Of a stretch of 64,000 bases of DNA, positions 31,682 to 40,322 are shown in pieces. Source of the stretch: Stappia sediminis (GTDB taxonomy: Bacteria; Pseudomonadota; Alphaproteobacteria; Rhizobiales; Stappiaceae); NCBI RefSeq assembly GCF_009826895.1, contig NZ_WUMV01000001.1, forward strand, positions 248,001 through 312,000, written 5' to 3'. Under the pieces are notes generated by a model. The model was not told the DNA's origin and did not search any database. It saw only the letters and a list, made by a program, of their open reading frames with translations. Numbering within the stretch: position 1 is the first letter of the stretch; every line of letters starts with the position of its first letter. The position numbers were made by a program, and so were the translations under genes.

Positions 31682-32412
31682 AGCCGATTCACGTATTGCG
31701 TTTGGATTTTCACGAAAACGTGAATTAAAGAAATGAAAACCAATGCCTCGGGGAATATTTCGCATTCCGCCCGTGTTGGTTGTTGAGAATGCGTTATGTT
31801 TGAAGCTGAAACGCCTCTCGCGCAAATATCTACTTTCAAACAACTTGTTATCTTTGATTGGCATGCGATATTTTCGTGTTCAGTGTTATTTTTGCTTAGC
31901 TCATGATTTCTTCTGAATAATAGTTAATTGTAATTTTTTCGTACTAAGGTGGGTTTCTATGAAGGAAATATACCCTTCCCTTTGGGTATTCACAGGCTGC
32001 GGATTAAATAATAACGCAGCGTAATACTTTTGCCTTCCCGGAAATGATTCGCTCATCGAAATCTTAGGGATAATAATTTCACAGTGAGAATTATTTATCA
32101 TTGGTAAGTCGCCGGAATATGGGGATGGGGGGGCGATAAATTCTGCTCGTACTTGCAGGCGTACGTGGGACGACTTTGGAAATGCCTTCGTCATGAGCAG
32201 ATGGATTGAAGTTTTCGGGAGTTCGCGCGAAACGGTCACTGTTTCCGGTGATCGTTGGTAAGCGGGTCGGGCGGTACTCTTTATTGAGCGTCGTAATGGA
32301 CGCTCGATGAAAAACGATGCGCGCAGGTTGGGAATGCAAGGCCCAATATTGGTTCTAGAGAGCTTTCCGCGAATGCGGAATTGCGTTCTGGACCGGAAAG
32401 TGCGCCAAAGGC
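31682..32412. other. AT-rich intergenic region (about 730 bp) with several inverted repeats
   Basis: Blocks within this space fall to about one-third GC, far below the rest of the window. I find no credible gene. Inverted repeats: TTCACG/CGTGAA at 31709-31724 (possible ligA terminator), AATAATT/AATTATT at 32072-32095, GAGCGTC/GACGCTC at 32286-32305, and TTCCGC/GCGGAA at 32365-32380. The last two lie close upstream of the EAL gene and could be regulatory. Composition suggests recently acquired or decayed DNA. Confidence 0.6.
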
Positions 32413-34146
32413 ATGCAGGGGGGGACGTTGCCGGGCGATGCAGGTTCAGTGGCTATAGGCGAGGGGAAAAGGCGCGACGGGCGCAAGATCGCAAGTTTCG
32501 CGGGGCTTGTCGTGCTTTTCGGCAACCGGCGTTTGGTTCGCATGGCCGTTCTGACGGCCACTTTCGTCATGATGCTCGGCGTCGGGGGTGCCATCCTTTC
32601 AATCATGGTTGGCGATGATCTCTCCCGCCAAAATGATGCAGGCATCGGCGAATATGAGGTCCTTACGATACGTTCGTTCGAACTGATCACCCTTTTGGAG
32701 CGGCAGGTTACCGCCGAGGCCTGCTCGCCTGCTTTTCTTGAGGGAATGCGAAAGCTTGCCTTCCTTCCGGATGGCATAAACAGCATCCTCTATGCGCAGG
32801 ACGGTGTGATCGCCTGCACGTCCAATGCTGGCAAACTTGAAGCGCCGGTCATAATCGGGGAGCCCGATCTTGCCGCAAGCGAATCCGGCGCGACCTTCGA
32901 TATCTGGTTCGACCGTCCACAAGGGGCACTGGGCCTTCCGGGCGAAACCGGCACGATCGTCGGCGGCGACGGTTTTCTCGTCACGATGCCTGAGATATCC
33001 GCCCCGGCGAGCCTTTTTGGCAAGAGTTCGCGCGAGGTCGTTTTCCGCGTTGATGACGAAACCTGGATATCGCGCGGCGGCCGGGCCGGACTCTATGCCG
33101 TTGCCGGAATGGCAGGCGCGGGCGGCTTCAACTGGGCCGACTGGTCATTCTACGGCCGTGACTGCGGCGAGTCCGGTCTCTATTGCGCGGCATCGCGTGC
33201 GCCGCTTTCCAGCGTGATTTCGTCACGGCCTTTCGAGATCGGAGGGTTCCTGGCTTTTTCCGGGATCGTCGCTCTTTTCGTCGGCGGGCTCGCCGATCGG
33301 GGCATGCGTTCCTACTGGTCTCTGGCCGCCCGCTTCGTTCGCGGCCTGACGCCGGAGCGCATGGAATGCGTTTATCAGCCCGTGGTGCGGATGGAAACCG
33401 GCGAAATCGTTGGCGTGGAGGTTCTGTCGCGCTGGCGGGACGCGGATGGACGCGTCGTTTTTCCCGACACCTTTCTGCCGATCGTGAACGAACGCGGTCT
33501 GTCGCGCAGGCTGACGGAAATCGTCATCGGCAAGGCGCGCCAGGAGTTGGGGCAACACCTGCCGGCGGAAAAGGAACTGCAAGTCGCCTTCAATATCTCC
33601 CCGCGCGACTACAAATACGATTTTCTGCGCCCGCTTTTCGACGGTCACGAGCCGGGGACGGCGCGGCTCGGCTTTATCCTGGAGATCGTCGAAACCGAAA
33701 GCTTCGACCTGTCGAGCATCAAGCTTGAGATGATGCGGCTTCGCCGTCAGGGCGTGCGCACCTATATCGACGATTTCGGCGTTGGTTTTTCAAATATCGG
33801 CAATCTCGCGGAACTGCCGATCGACGGCGTGAAGCTCGACCGCGGATTTTCCATGGCGCCCGACGGAAGCCTTTGGGCCAATATGCTGCCGCGCGCGCTG
33901 GAGCTTATCGGCTCCGCCGGCCACCGGGTCGTCGTGGAAGGCGTCGAAACGGGCGAGCGCTTTGAAATGCTGAAAAAAAACCGGCATGCGACTTTCGCTC
34001 AAGGATATTTCATTGCAAGGCCGATGCCGGTGGAGGCATTGGTGGCGTTCCTGAAAACATATCCTGGCAATGGGCCCGCCGGGGAACTTCAACCCGTGAC
34101 AGCTTCTGCCCTGAATATCGTCGATTTCGGCCGGCTGAAGCGCTGA
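32413..34146 (+). CDS. Membrane c-di-GMP phosphodiesterase with CSS-type sensor and EAL domain
   Basis: A protein of 577 residues. Helix 1 is at about 43-67; a periplasmic domain follows to about 272; helix 2 is at about 275-297; the EAL domain starts near 314. The periplasmic part resembles the CSS-motif sensor of E. coli Pde proteins, with Cys104 (EACSPAFLEG) and Cys135 (VIACTSN), plus two more cysteines near 251 and 258. The EAL domain looks active: Glu336 in EVLSRW, FNISPRD, EIVETES, DDFGVGFSN, VKLDR and VEGVET are all kept. It would hydrolyse c-di-GMP under periplasmic redox control if the analogy holds. It follows an AT-rich gap. Confidence 0.88.
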   Translation: MQGGTLPGDAGSVAIGEGKRRDGRKIASFAGLVVLFGNRRLVRMAVLTATFVMMLGVGGAILSIMVGDDLSRQNDAGIGEYEVLTIRSFELITLLERQVTAEACSPAFLEGMRKLAFLPDGINSILYAQDGVIACTSNAGKLEAPVIIGEPDLAASESGATFDIWFDRPQGALGLPGETGTIVGGDGFLVTMPEISAPASLFGKSSREVVFRVDDETWISRGGRAGLYAVAGMAGAGGFNWADWSFYGRDCGESGLYCAASRAPLSSVISSRPFEIGGFLAFSGIVALFVGGLADRGMRSYWSLAARFVRGLTPERMECVYQPVVRMETGEIVGVEVLSRWRDADGRVVFPDTFLPIVNERGLSRRLTEIVIGKARQELGQHLPAEKELQVAFNISPRDYKYDFLRPLFDGHEPGTARLGFILEIVETESFDLSSIKLEMMRLRRQGVRTYIDDFGVGFSNIGNLAELPIDGVKLDRGFSMAPDGSLWANMLPRALELIGSAGHRVVVEGVETGERFEMLKKNRHATFAQGYFIARPMPVEALVAFLKTYPGNGPAGELQPVTASALNIVDFGRLKR

Positions 34147-34253
34147 TATCCACCGCATTCGGCATTCCCGCTGATAAGTGCGCTTGCTTTCGCTATATTG
34201 GTCCAAAGCGCGAACGGATTCGCGCAAATGCCAACAAACAGAAGCAGCGCCCC

Positions 34254-36689
34254 ATGCCTCAACACCCCGGCGATCCGGCAGGCCGGATCGAGCCTCACTT
34301 CGACAACGAACCGCAAGGCGCGGCAAAACCCGGCGGGGGTATCGCGGCGCGCGCGCTTGCCGCCGCAAGTCGGGCGCACGATGTCGCGGATTATCTTGGG
34401 GGGTTGAACCCGGAGCAGCGCGAGGCGGTGCTGACACTTGATGGCCCGGTACTCGTGCTTGCCGGCGCCGGTACGGGCAAGACGCGGGTTCTGACGACGC
34501 GCATTGCGCATATCATTTCGCAAGGCAAGGCCTATCCGGGGCAGATCCTCGCGGTGACCTTCACCAACAAGGCCGCCCGAGAGATGAAGCACCGCATTGG
34601 TGATCTGATTGGCGGCAATGTGGAGGGGATGCCCTGGCTCGGCACGTTCCATTCCATCTGCGTGAAGATCCTGCGCCGTCACGCCGAGCTTGCCGGCCTC
34701 AAGTCGAGCTTCACGATCCTCGACACAGACGATCAGCTTCGCTTGATGAAGCAGATCATCCAGGCGGAAGGGCTGGACGACAAGCGCTGGACGGCACGCA
34801 CCTTCGCGTCGATCGTCGACAGCTGGAAGAACCGCGCGCTGACGCCGGAGCAGGTGCCGGAAGGCGAGGCGCGCGCCTTCGGCAACGGCAAGGGTAAGAA
34901 GCTTTATGCCGAGTATCAGGAGCGGCTTTCGATCCTGAATGCGGCCGATTTCGGCGACCTTCTCCTGCACACGATCACGCTTTTCCGCAACAATCCGGAT
35001 GTTCTGGCCGAATACCAGAAGCGCTTCCGCTATATGCTGGTCGACGAGTATCAGGACACCAACATCGCCCAGTATCTGTGGCTGCGCCTGCTTGCGCAGG
35101 GGAACCCGAACGTTTGCTGCGTGGGTGACGACGACCAGTCGATCTACGGCTGGCGCGGTGCCGAAGTCGACAACATCCTGCGTTTCGAACATGACTTCAA
35201 GGGCGCGAAGGTGATCCGCCTTGAGCGCAACTACCGCTCGACAAGCAATATCCTCGCCGCCGCCTCGCATCTGATTTCCCATAACGAAGGCAGGCTCGGC
35301 AAGACGCTCTTCACCGACTTCGAGGACCCCGATGCCGATCGTGTCATGGTCGCCTCCTCATGGGATTCGGAGGAGGAGGCGCGTACCATCGGCGACGAGA
35401 TCGAGGCTCTTCAGTCGAAGGGCCACAGGCTCAACGATATGGCCATCCTTGTTCGCGCCTCCTTTCAGATGCGCGAGTTCGAAGACCGGTTCGTTACCCT
35501 CGGCCTGAACTACCGCGTCATCGGCGGACCGAAATTTTACGAGCGCATGGAAATTCGCGATGCCATGGCCTATTTCCGCTGTGTTGCGCAGCCGGCGGAC
35601 GATCTTGCGTTCGAGCGTATCGTGAACAAACCCAAGCGCGGTCTCGGCGAGGCGACGATGAAGATCGTCCACGGCCTTGCCCGTGCGGAGCGTATCCCGA
35701 TGATGGAGGCTGCCGGCATCCTCTGCCAGACTGAGGAGCTTCGCCCCAAGGCGCGCACGGTCGTCAAGAGCCTGCTGACCGACTTCGACCGTTGGCGCGA
35801 CCAGGTCGAGACGATGCCGCCGACCGAGCTTGCCGAAATCATTCTGGACGAAAGCGGCTATACGGAAATGTGGCGTCAGGATCGATCGGCGGAGGCGCCG
35901 GGCCGGCTCGACAACCTGAAGGAGCTCGTGCGCTCCGTTGGCGAGTTCGAAACGTTTGCCGGCTTTCTGGAGCATGTATCGCTGGTGATGGACCGGGATG
36001 CCGGCGTTGATGATGACGCCATCTCGCTGATGACGCTTCATTCCGCCAAGGGTCTTGAATTCGACACGGTCTTTCTGCCCGGCTGGGAAGAGGGGCTCTT
36101 TCCCCACCAACGTGCGCTCGACGAGAGCGGGCGTGCGGGGCTGGAGGAAGAACGCCGTCTCGCCTACGTGGGCATAACGCGGGCGAAGCATCGCGCTCGG
36201 ATTTCCTTCGCCGTCAACCGGCGCATCCACGGCATGTGGCAGTCAACGGTCCCCTCGCGGTTTCTGGACGAACTGCCGGAAGATCATGTCGAGGTCATCG
36301 AACCCAATTCCAGCTACGGCGGATATGGGGCGGGCGGCTTCGGGGGATACGGCGCAAGCCGCTTCGACAATCGCGATCCCTTCCAGTCGACCTATTCCAC
36401 GCCCGGCTGGCAGCGCGCCCAACGCTCCCGCTCGTCGGGAAGCGGCGGGTTCGAGGGCAGGTCCCGTTTTGCGGAACGCAATCACCGCCAGGGGCCGAAG
36501 ACGATCGAAGGCGAACTGGTTGCGAAATCCGTCTCCGACGTGCCCTCCGGCTTCTCGCTGGGCGAACGTGTTTTTCATCTGAAGTTCGGGTACGGCGAGA
36601 TCGCCTCGATCGAGGGCAACAAGCTGACGGTCGATTTCGACAAGGCAGGCCGCAAGCGCGTGCTCGACAGCTTCGTCGAACGGCACTGA
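34254..36689 (+). CDS. uvrD: UvrD/PcrA-family DNA helicase
   Basis: A superfamily 1A helicase of 811 residues for nucleotide-excision and mismatch repair. All motifs are visible: GAGTGKTRVL (Walker A), VDEYQDTN (Walker B), GDDDQSIYGWRGA, LERNYRS, LMTLHSAKGLEFD and RLAYVGITRAKHR. Beyond residue 680 there is a low-complexity stretch rich in Gly, Tyr, Ser and Arg (about 685-742), then a C-terminal Tudor-like module (GERVFHLKFGYGEIASIEG) like the one in PcrA that contacts RNA polymerase. Family is certain; whether UvrD or PcrA is a naming matter. Confidence 0.95.
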   Translation: MPQHPGDPAGRIEPHFDNEPQGAAKPGGGIAARALAAASRAHDVADYLGGLNPEQREAVLTLDGPVLVLAGAGTGKTRVLTTRIAHIISQGKAYPGQILAVTFTNKAAREMKHRIGDLIGGNVEGMPWLGTFHSICVKILRRHAELAGLKSSFTILDTDDQLRLMKQIIQAEGLDDKRWTARTFASIVDSWKNRALTPEQVPEGEARAFGNGKGKKLYAEYQERLSILNAADFGDLLLHTITLFRNNPDVLAEYQKRFRYMLVDEYQDTNIAQYLWLRLLAQGNPNVCCVGDDDQSIYGWRGAEVDNILRFEHDFKGAKVIRLERNYRSTSNILAAASHLISHNEGRLGKTLFTDFEDPDADRVMVASSWDSEEEARTIGDEIEALQSKGHRLNDMAILVRASFQMREFEDRFVTLGLNYRVIGGPKFYERMEIRDAMAYFRCVAQPADDLAFERIVNKPKRGLGEATMKIVHGLARAERIPMMEAAGILCQTEELRPKARTVVKSLLTDFDRWRDQVETMPPTELAEIILDESGYTEMWRQDRSAEAPGRLDNLKELVRSVGEFETFAGFLEHVSLVMDRDAGVDDDAISLMTLHSAKGLEFDTVFLPGWEEGLFPHQRALDESGRAGLEEERRLAYVGITRAKHRARISFAVNRRIHGMWQSTVPSRFLDELPEDHVEVIEPNSSYGGYGAGGFGGYGASRFDNRDPFQSTYSTPGWQRAQRSRSSGSGGFEGRSRFAERNHRQGPKTIEGELVAKSVSDVPSGFSLGERVFHLKFGYGEIASIEGNKLTVDFDKAGRKRVLDSFVERH

Positions 36690-36706
36690 GCGACTGATTC
36701 AAGTCG

Positions 36707-36738
36707 GCTCCCGCACGTACCGTCTGGCCTGCGGGAGC
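36707..36738 (+). terminator. Hairpin between uvrD and prmA
   Basis: GCTCCCGC (36707-36714) pairs perfectly with GCGGGAGC (36731-36738) around a 16-nt loop, 17 bp after the helicase stop. There is no T tract, so it may only partly terminate. Confidence 0.35.
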
Positions 36739-36806
36739 GGGAGCGGCTATACCTCGCGCCCGGTATTCCACCAATTCAGCTCTTCATCTTCACCGAAAGC
36801 ACGCCC

Positions 36807-37697
36807 ATGCCCACCATCCGCATTCTCATCAAGGCAGAGGAACTCGAAGCCAAGCGGATCAACGACATTCTCGAACGAACCTTCGAAGACGACGGATATG
36901 CCACCGCGATCTTCGAGACCGTGCCGGAAGGGAACGAGTGGGCGGCGGAAATCCTGATTACCGACATGAGCGCCGAAGAGGCGGTGGAGCTTGTGCGCGA
37001 CCGCGTGGGCGCGGATGCCTTCGCCGCCCCGATTGAGGCGGAGGAGCTTCCCGAAATCAACTGGGTGGAAAAAAGCCTCGAAGGCCTGAAGCCCGTTCGT
37101 GCCGGGCGCTTCTTCGTGCACGGCTCGCATGATCGCGACAAGCGCCCGTTCAACGCTCATTCCATTGAGGTTGAAGCAGCGCTTGCCTTCGGAACCGGCC
37201 ACCACGGGACGACGGCCGGCTGCCTGATCGAACTCGACCGTCTTTTGAACCGCCGCTCCTATAGCCGGATCCTGGACCTTGGCACGGGTACCGGCGTGCT
37301 TGCGATTGCGGTTGCGATGATGACGAAGCAGGAGGTGATCGCCACCGATATCGATCCTGTCGCGGTAAGGACGACACTGGAAAATGCGGAAAAGAACGGC
37401 GTCGGGCCCCTGGTGAAGGCGTTCGCCGCCAATGGCGTGGACGACAGGCGATTCGGCGAGGAAGGCCCATTCGATCTCGTGGTGGCGAATATCCTGGCAA
37501 AGCCCTTGACGAAGCTAGCAAGCCCGCTCTCGCGGCGCATGGCATGGCCGGCTACGCTCGTGCTCTCAGGGCTGCTGGAACATGACGGACCGCGGATCGT
37601 CTCCGCTTATGCAACGCAAGGCTTCAAGCTCGCCCGCAAGCGCTCTTACGACGGCTGGCTGACGCTGACCTTCGTGCGCGGCCGGCAGGACGCCTGA
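36807..37697 (+). CDS. prmA: Ribosomal protein L11 methyltransferase PrmA
   Basis: A SAM-dependent methyltransferase of 296 residues that trimethylates ribosomal protein L11. An N-terminal substrate-recognition domain precedes the catalytic domain. Motifs: AFGTGHHGTTAGCL (family hallmark), LDLGTGTGVLAIAVA (SAM motif I), VIATDIDPVAV and VVANILAKPL. The N-terminal domain is divergent from the E. coli protein, as usual in this order. A strong terminator follows. Confidence 0.93.
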   Translation: MPTIRILIKAEELEAKRINDILERTFEDDGYATAIFETVPEGNEWAAEILITDMSAEEAVELVRDRVGADAFAAPIEAEELPEINWVEKSLEGLKPVRAGRFFVHGSHDRDKRPFNAHSIEVEAALAFGTGHHGTTAGCLIELDRLLNRRSYSRILDLGTGTGVLAIAVAMMTKQEVIATDIDPVAVRTTLENAEKNGVGPLVKAFAANGVDDRRFGEEGPFDLVVANILAKPLTKLASPLSRRMAWPATLVLSGLLEHDGPRIVSAYATQGFKLARKRSYDGWLTLTFVRGRQDA

Positions 37698-37732
37698 TAG
37701 CGCACCGGGATATGTAATCCGGCAACAAAAAA

Positions 37733-37760
37733 GGCAGGGTGCGCGCACCCTGCCGTTTTT
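37733..37760. terminator. Bidirectional intrinsic terminator
   Basis: A perfect 22-nt palindrome, GGCAGGGTGC at 37733 through GCACCCTGCC ending at 37754, is preceded by AAAAAA and followed by GTTTTT. It can end transcription from prmA (plus) and from the DUF1127 gene (minus), which converge here. This is the clearest terminator in the window. Confidence 0.93.
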
Positions 37761-37783
37761 AGAAGAGACGTTTTCGGCTTCAT

Positions 37784-38005
37784 TCAGATGATCGAGCCGA
37801 AACGGCTTTCCCTTTCAAGTTCCTTGCGGTCGTAGCCGTATGCGCTCAGCGTCGCGTCGTCCAGCGAAAGAAGGTAGCCGTTGACATAACGGCGCGCCTG
37901 ACGCTCGCGAGCTGCGACCATACGGTCGACGGCCTTGTTGAAGAGGCCCTTGCCGGAGCTGCGGCCAGCGCGCAGCGAGGTGGATGTGGTGGTGGCGATA
38001 GCCAT
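37784..38005 (-). CDS. DUF1127 small protein
   Basis: A basic protein of 73 residues. The C-terminal DUF1127 segment is RYVNGYLLSLDDATLSAYGYDRKELE; the N-terminal half is Ser/Thr/Arg-rich. In Agrobacterium, small arginine-rich DUF1127 proteins have been linked to RNA turnover and phosphate or carbon responses; the function here is unknown. ATG 38005 has GGAG 7 bp upstream; an in-frame ATG at 38038 would fall in the palindromic repeat. It is monocistronic, converging with prmA on a shared terminator. Confidence 0.85.
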   Translation of the reverse strand: MAIATTTSTSLRAGRSSGKGLFNKAVDRMVAARERQARRYVNGYLLSLDDATLSAYGYDRKELERESRFGSII

Positions 38006-38019
38006 GATAATTCTCCGTT

Positions 38020-38112
38020 CTGAAGCATATTCCGCCAAATCGGAACCGGATTTGGCGACAGGAATATGCTCAAGGGATTAATCCTGGAGCGGATTCTCGT
38101 CACGAAAGCGCT
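38020..38112. repeat. Composite palindromic intergenic repeat, copy 2 (inverted)
   Basis: AGCATATTCC (from 38024) pairs with GGAATATGCT (to 38070), enclosing CCAAATC/GATTTGG. GAGCGGATT and AAAGCGCTC (38087-38113) form a second palindrome. Its reverse complement shares GAGCGCTTT, GCATATT, GTCGCC and TTGGCGGAATATGCTT, in the same order and spacing, with copy 1 near 26.7 kb. It sits in the 5' leader or promoter of the DUF1127 gene. Confidence 0.65.
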
Positions 38113-38386
38113 CAAGGTCTCTTGTCGTTTAAGAGCTTCCTCCCTCAAACTCCGGCCAAAAGTATGGGGAGGCGGAGATATGTTTAGTAGACCTAAATCC
38201 GCATGACAGGCTTGCGGATTTCGCATGTGCGAAATGCTATGTTGCAATGCAATCTTAACAATCGACGTGCAGACTGATTTAATTCTGTGCGCCCGCTCCG
38301 GTGCCGAGGCGCCGCGCGGAGCCTTCTGGCTTCCATTTGTGCATTTGACGATTGCCTTGGCACGAACGCCGGATTAGCGTCCGTCC
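38113..38386. other. Divergent spacer between DUF1127 gene and aminopeptidase gene
   Basis: No gene seen. It must hold the promoters for the DUF1127 gene (minus) and the aminopeptidase gene (plus). The part near 38170-38280 is AT-rich (GCAATGCAATCTTAACAATC). No confident promoter pair. Confidence 0.4.
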
Positions 38387-40201
38387 ATGTTTCAGTCCTT
38401 CGATAGCGATAACGATCCGACGAAGGGTGCTGCGCGTGCCGCATCGCTTCGGGCAGAACTGGCCGCTCGCGGCCTGGATGGCTTTCTCGTGCCGCGCGCG
38501 GATGCGCATCAGGGGGAATACGTTCCCCCGTCCGAGGCGCGGCTTCAGTGGTTGACGGGATTTGCGGGATCCGCCGGCATTGCGGTTGTCCTGTCCGCCC
38601 GCGCTGCGATTTTCGTCGATGGCCGCTACACGATCCAGGTGCGCGAACAGGTCGACACGGATGTCTTCGAGCCGAAGCACCTGATCGAGACCCCGCCCGC
38701 CGAATGGCTGAAAGCGGTACTAAACCCGGGCGCTAAACTCGGCTTCGACCCCACGCTTCACACGGTTTCCGCCGTCAGGCGGCTTGAGAAAGCCTGCAAG
38801 GCGGCGGGTGCCGAGCTTGTCGCGGTGGAAAACAACCCGATCGATGCTGTTTGGGAAGATCGTCCCCAACCGCCTGTCGGGGCCGTTGCGCTCCATCCTC
38901 TTGAATTTTCAGGCGAGGGTGCTTCGTCGAAAATCACGCGGATCGCGGAGGATGTTGCGGCGGCGGGTGCTGATGTCGCGGTGCTGACCCAGCCCGATTC
39001 GATTGCCTGGCTCTTCAATATCCGCGGCTCCGACGTAGAACATACGCCCTTGCCGCTCTCATTCGCGCTTTTGCCGGCCGAAGGCCGTCCGACGCTTTTC
39101 ATCGATGCCCGGAAGCTCACCAATTCCGTGCGGGACTATCTTTCGGCTTTTTGCGATATCTCCGCTCCGGAAGGGCTTTTGAGCGATATCGCCGAGCTTG
39201 GAAAGCAGGGCCGGCGCGTGATGCTCGATCCCGATTGGACGGGAGAGGCAATAGCCCGTGCGGCAAGACAAGCCGGTGGAACCATCGTCGAAACGGCCGA
39301 TCCCGTCCTTCTGCCCAAGGCAATCAAGAACGAGGCGGAGATTGACGGTGCGAGGTCCGCGCACCTGCGCGACGGGGCCGCGTTCACCCGTTTCCTCGCC
39401 TGGTTCGACCGCATGGTGCACGAAGTCGAACTGGACGAGATCGCCGTTGCCGAGGCGCTTGAAGGGTTCCGGGGGGAAACCGGCAGGCTGAAGGAGATTT
39501 CCTTCGACACGATTTCGGCGGCCGGTCCGCACGCGGCAATTCCGCATTACCGCGTCAGCCGTCAAAGTTCCCTGAAAATCCCGGGGAACAGCCTGTTCCT
39601 GATTGATTCAGGAGCTCAATATGAAGACGGGACGACCGATATCACCCGCACCATCGCGGTCGGCGATGTGCCAGAAGAGCAGAAACGCCATTTCACGCTG
39701 GTACTGAAAGGGCATATCGCGATAGCCACTGCTCTCTTTCCGGCCGGCACCACGGGCGCGCAACTCGACACACTGGCGCGCCATGCGCTGTGGGCGGCCG
39801 GTTACGATTTCGATCACGGCACGGGACACGGCGTCGGCTCCTATCTTTCGGTTCACGAGGGGCCGCAAAGGATCGCGAAGACCGGCACCGTGCCTCTGAA
39901 GGCCGGTATGATCCTGTCCAACGAACCAGGCTACTACAAGACCGGCAGCCACGGCATTCGCATCGAAAACCTGGAACTCGTGCGCGAGGCGGTCCCGGTC
40001 AAGGGCGGCGACCGCAATATGCATCGCTTCGAGGCGCTGACGCTTGCGCCCATCGATCTGCGGCTTGTGGTGAAGGATCTGCTTTCGCCTGCCGAGGTCG
40101 ACTGGCTCAATACATACCACGCACGTGTGCTTGCAGAAGTCGGTCCGCTCGTCGACAGCGGCACGCGGGAATGGCTGGAGCAGGCGACGCGGCCCATTTG
40201 A
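38387..40201 (+). CDS. pepP: Xaa-Pro aminopeptidase (M24B)
   Basis: A dinuclear metallopeptidase of 604 residues that removes N-terminal residues preceding proline. Two creatinase-like N-terminal domains (about 1-310) precede the M24 catalytic domain. Metal ligands are recognisable: LIDSGAQYEDGTTDITRT (two Asp), HGTGHGVGSYLSVHEGP (His), SNEPGYYKTGSHGIRIENLEL (two Glu). Length fits the large three-domain aminopeptidase P of eukaryotes and alphaproteobacteria rather than the E. coli form of about 440 residues. Monocistronic by spacing. Confidence 0.93.
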   Translation: MFQSFDSDNDPTKGAARAASLRAELAARGLDGFLVPRADAHQGEYVPPSEARLQWLTGFAGSAGIAVVLSARAAIFVDGRYTIQVREQVDTDVFEPKHLIETPPAEWLKAVLNPGAKLGFDPTLHTVSAVRRLEKACKAAGAELVAVENNPIDAVWEDRPQPPVGAVALHPLEFSGEGASSKITRIAEDVAAAGADVAVLTQPDSIAWLFNIRGSDVEHTPLPLSFALLPAEGRPTLFIDARKLTNSVRDYLSAFCDISAPEGLLSDIAELGKQGRRVMLDPDWTGEAIARAARQAGGTIVETADPVLLPKAIKNEAEIDGARSAHLRDGAAFTRFLAWFDRMVHEVELDEIAVAEALEGFRGETGRLKEISFDTISAAGPHAAIPHYRVSRQSSLKIPGNSLFLIDSGAQYEDGTTDITRTIAVGDVPEEQKRHFTLVLKGHIAIATALFPAGTTGAQLDTLARHALWAAGYDFDHGTGHGVGSYLSVHEGPQRIAKTGTVPLKAGMILSNEPGYYKTGSHGIRIENLELVREAVPVKGGDRNMHRFEALTLAPIDLRLVVKDLLSPAEVDWLNTYHARVLAEVGPLVDSGTREWLEQATRPI

Positions 40202-40322
40202 TGGGCCGCATCCGATATCGATGATTTGATTATAGCGTTTATTCGGCGCCGTGCTTTATGGAGCCGCGCGGCAACGGTGAAGTTACCGCTATGGAATTAT
40301 ATGCCGAAGGGCGATATCGATT

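Noticed and set aside
31901-32239. A 112-codon minus-strand frame in the AT-rich gap
   Set aside because: No ribosome site, no domain motif, mixed codon use; probably chance in low-GC DNA. I kept the region as an unexplained gap.
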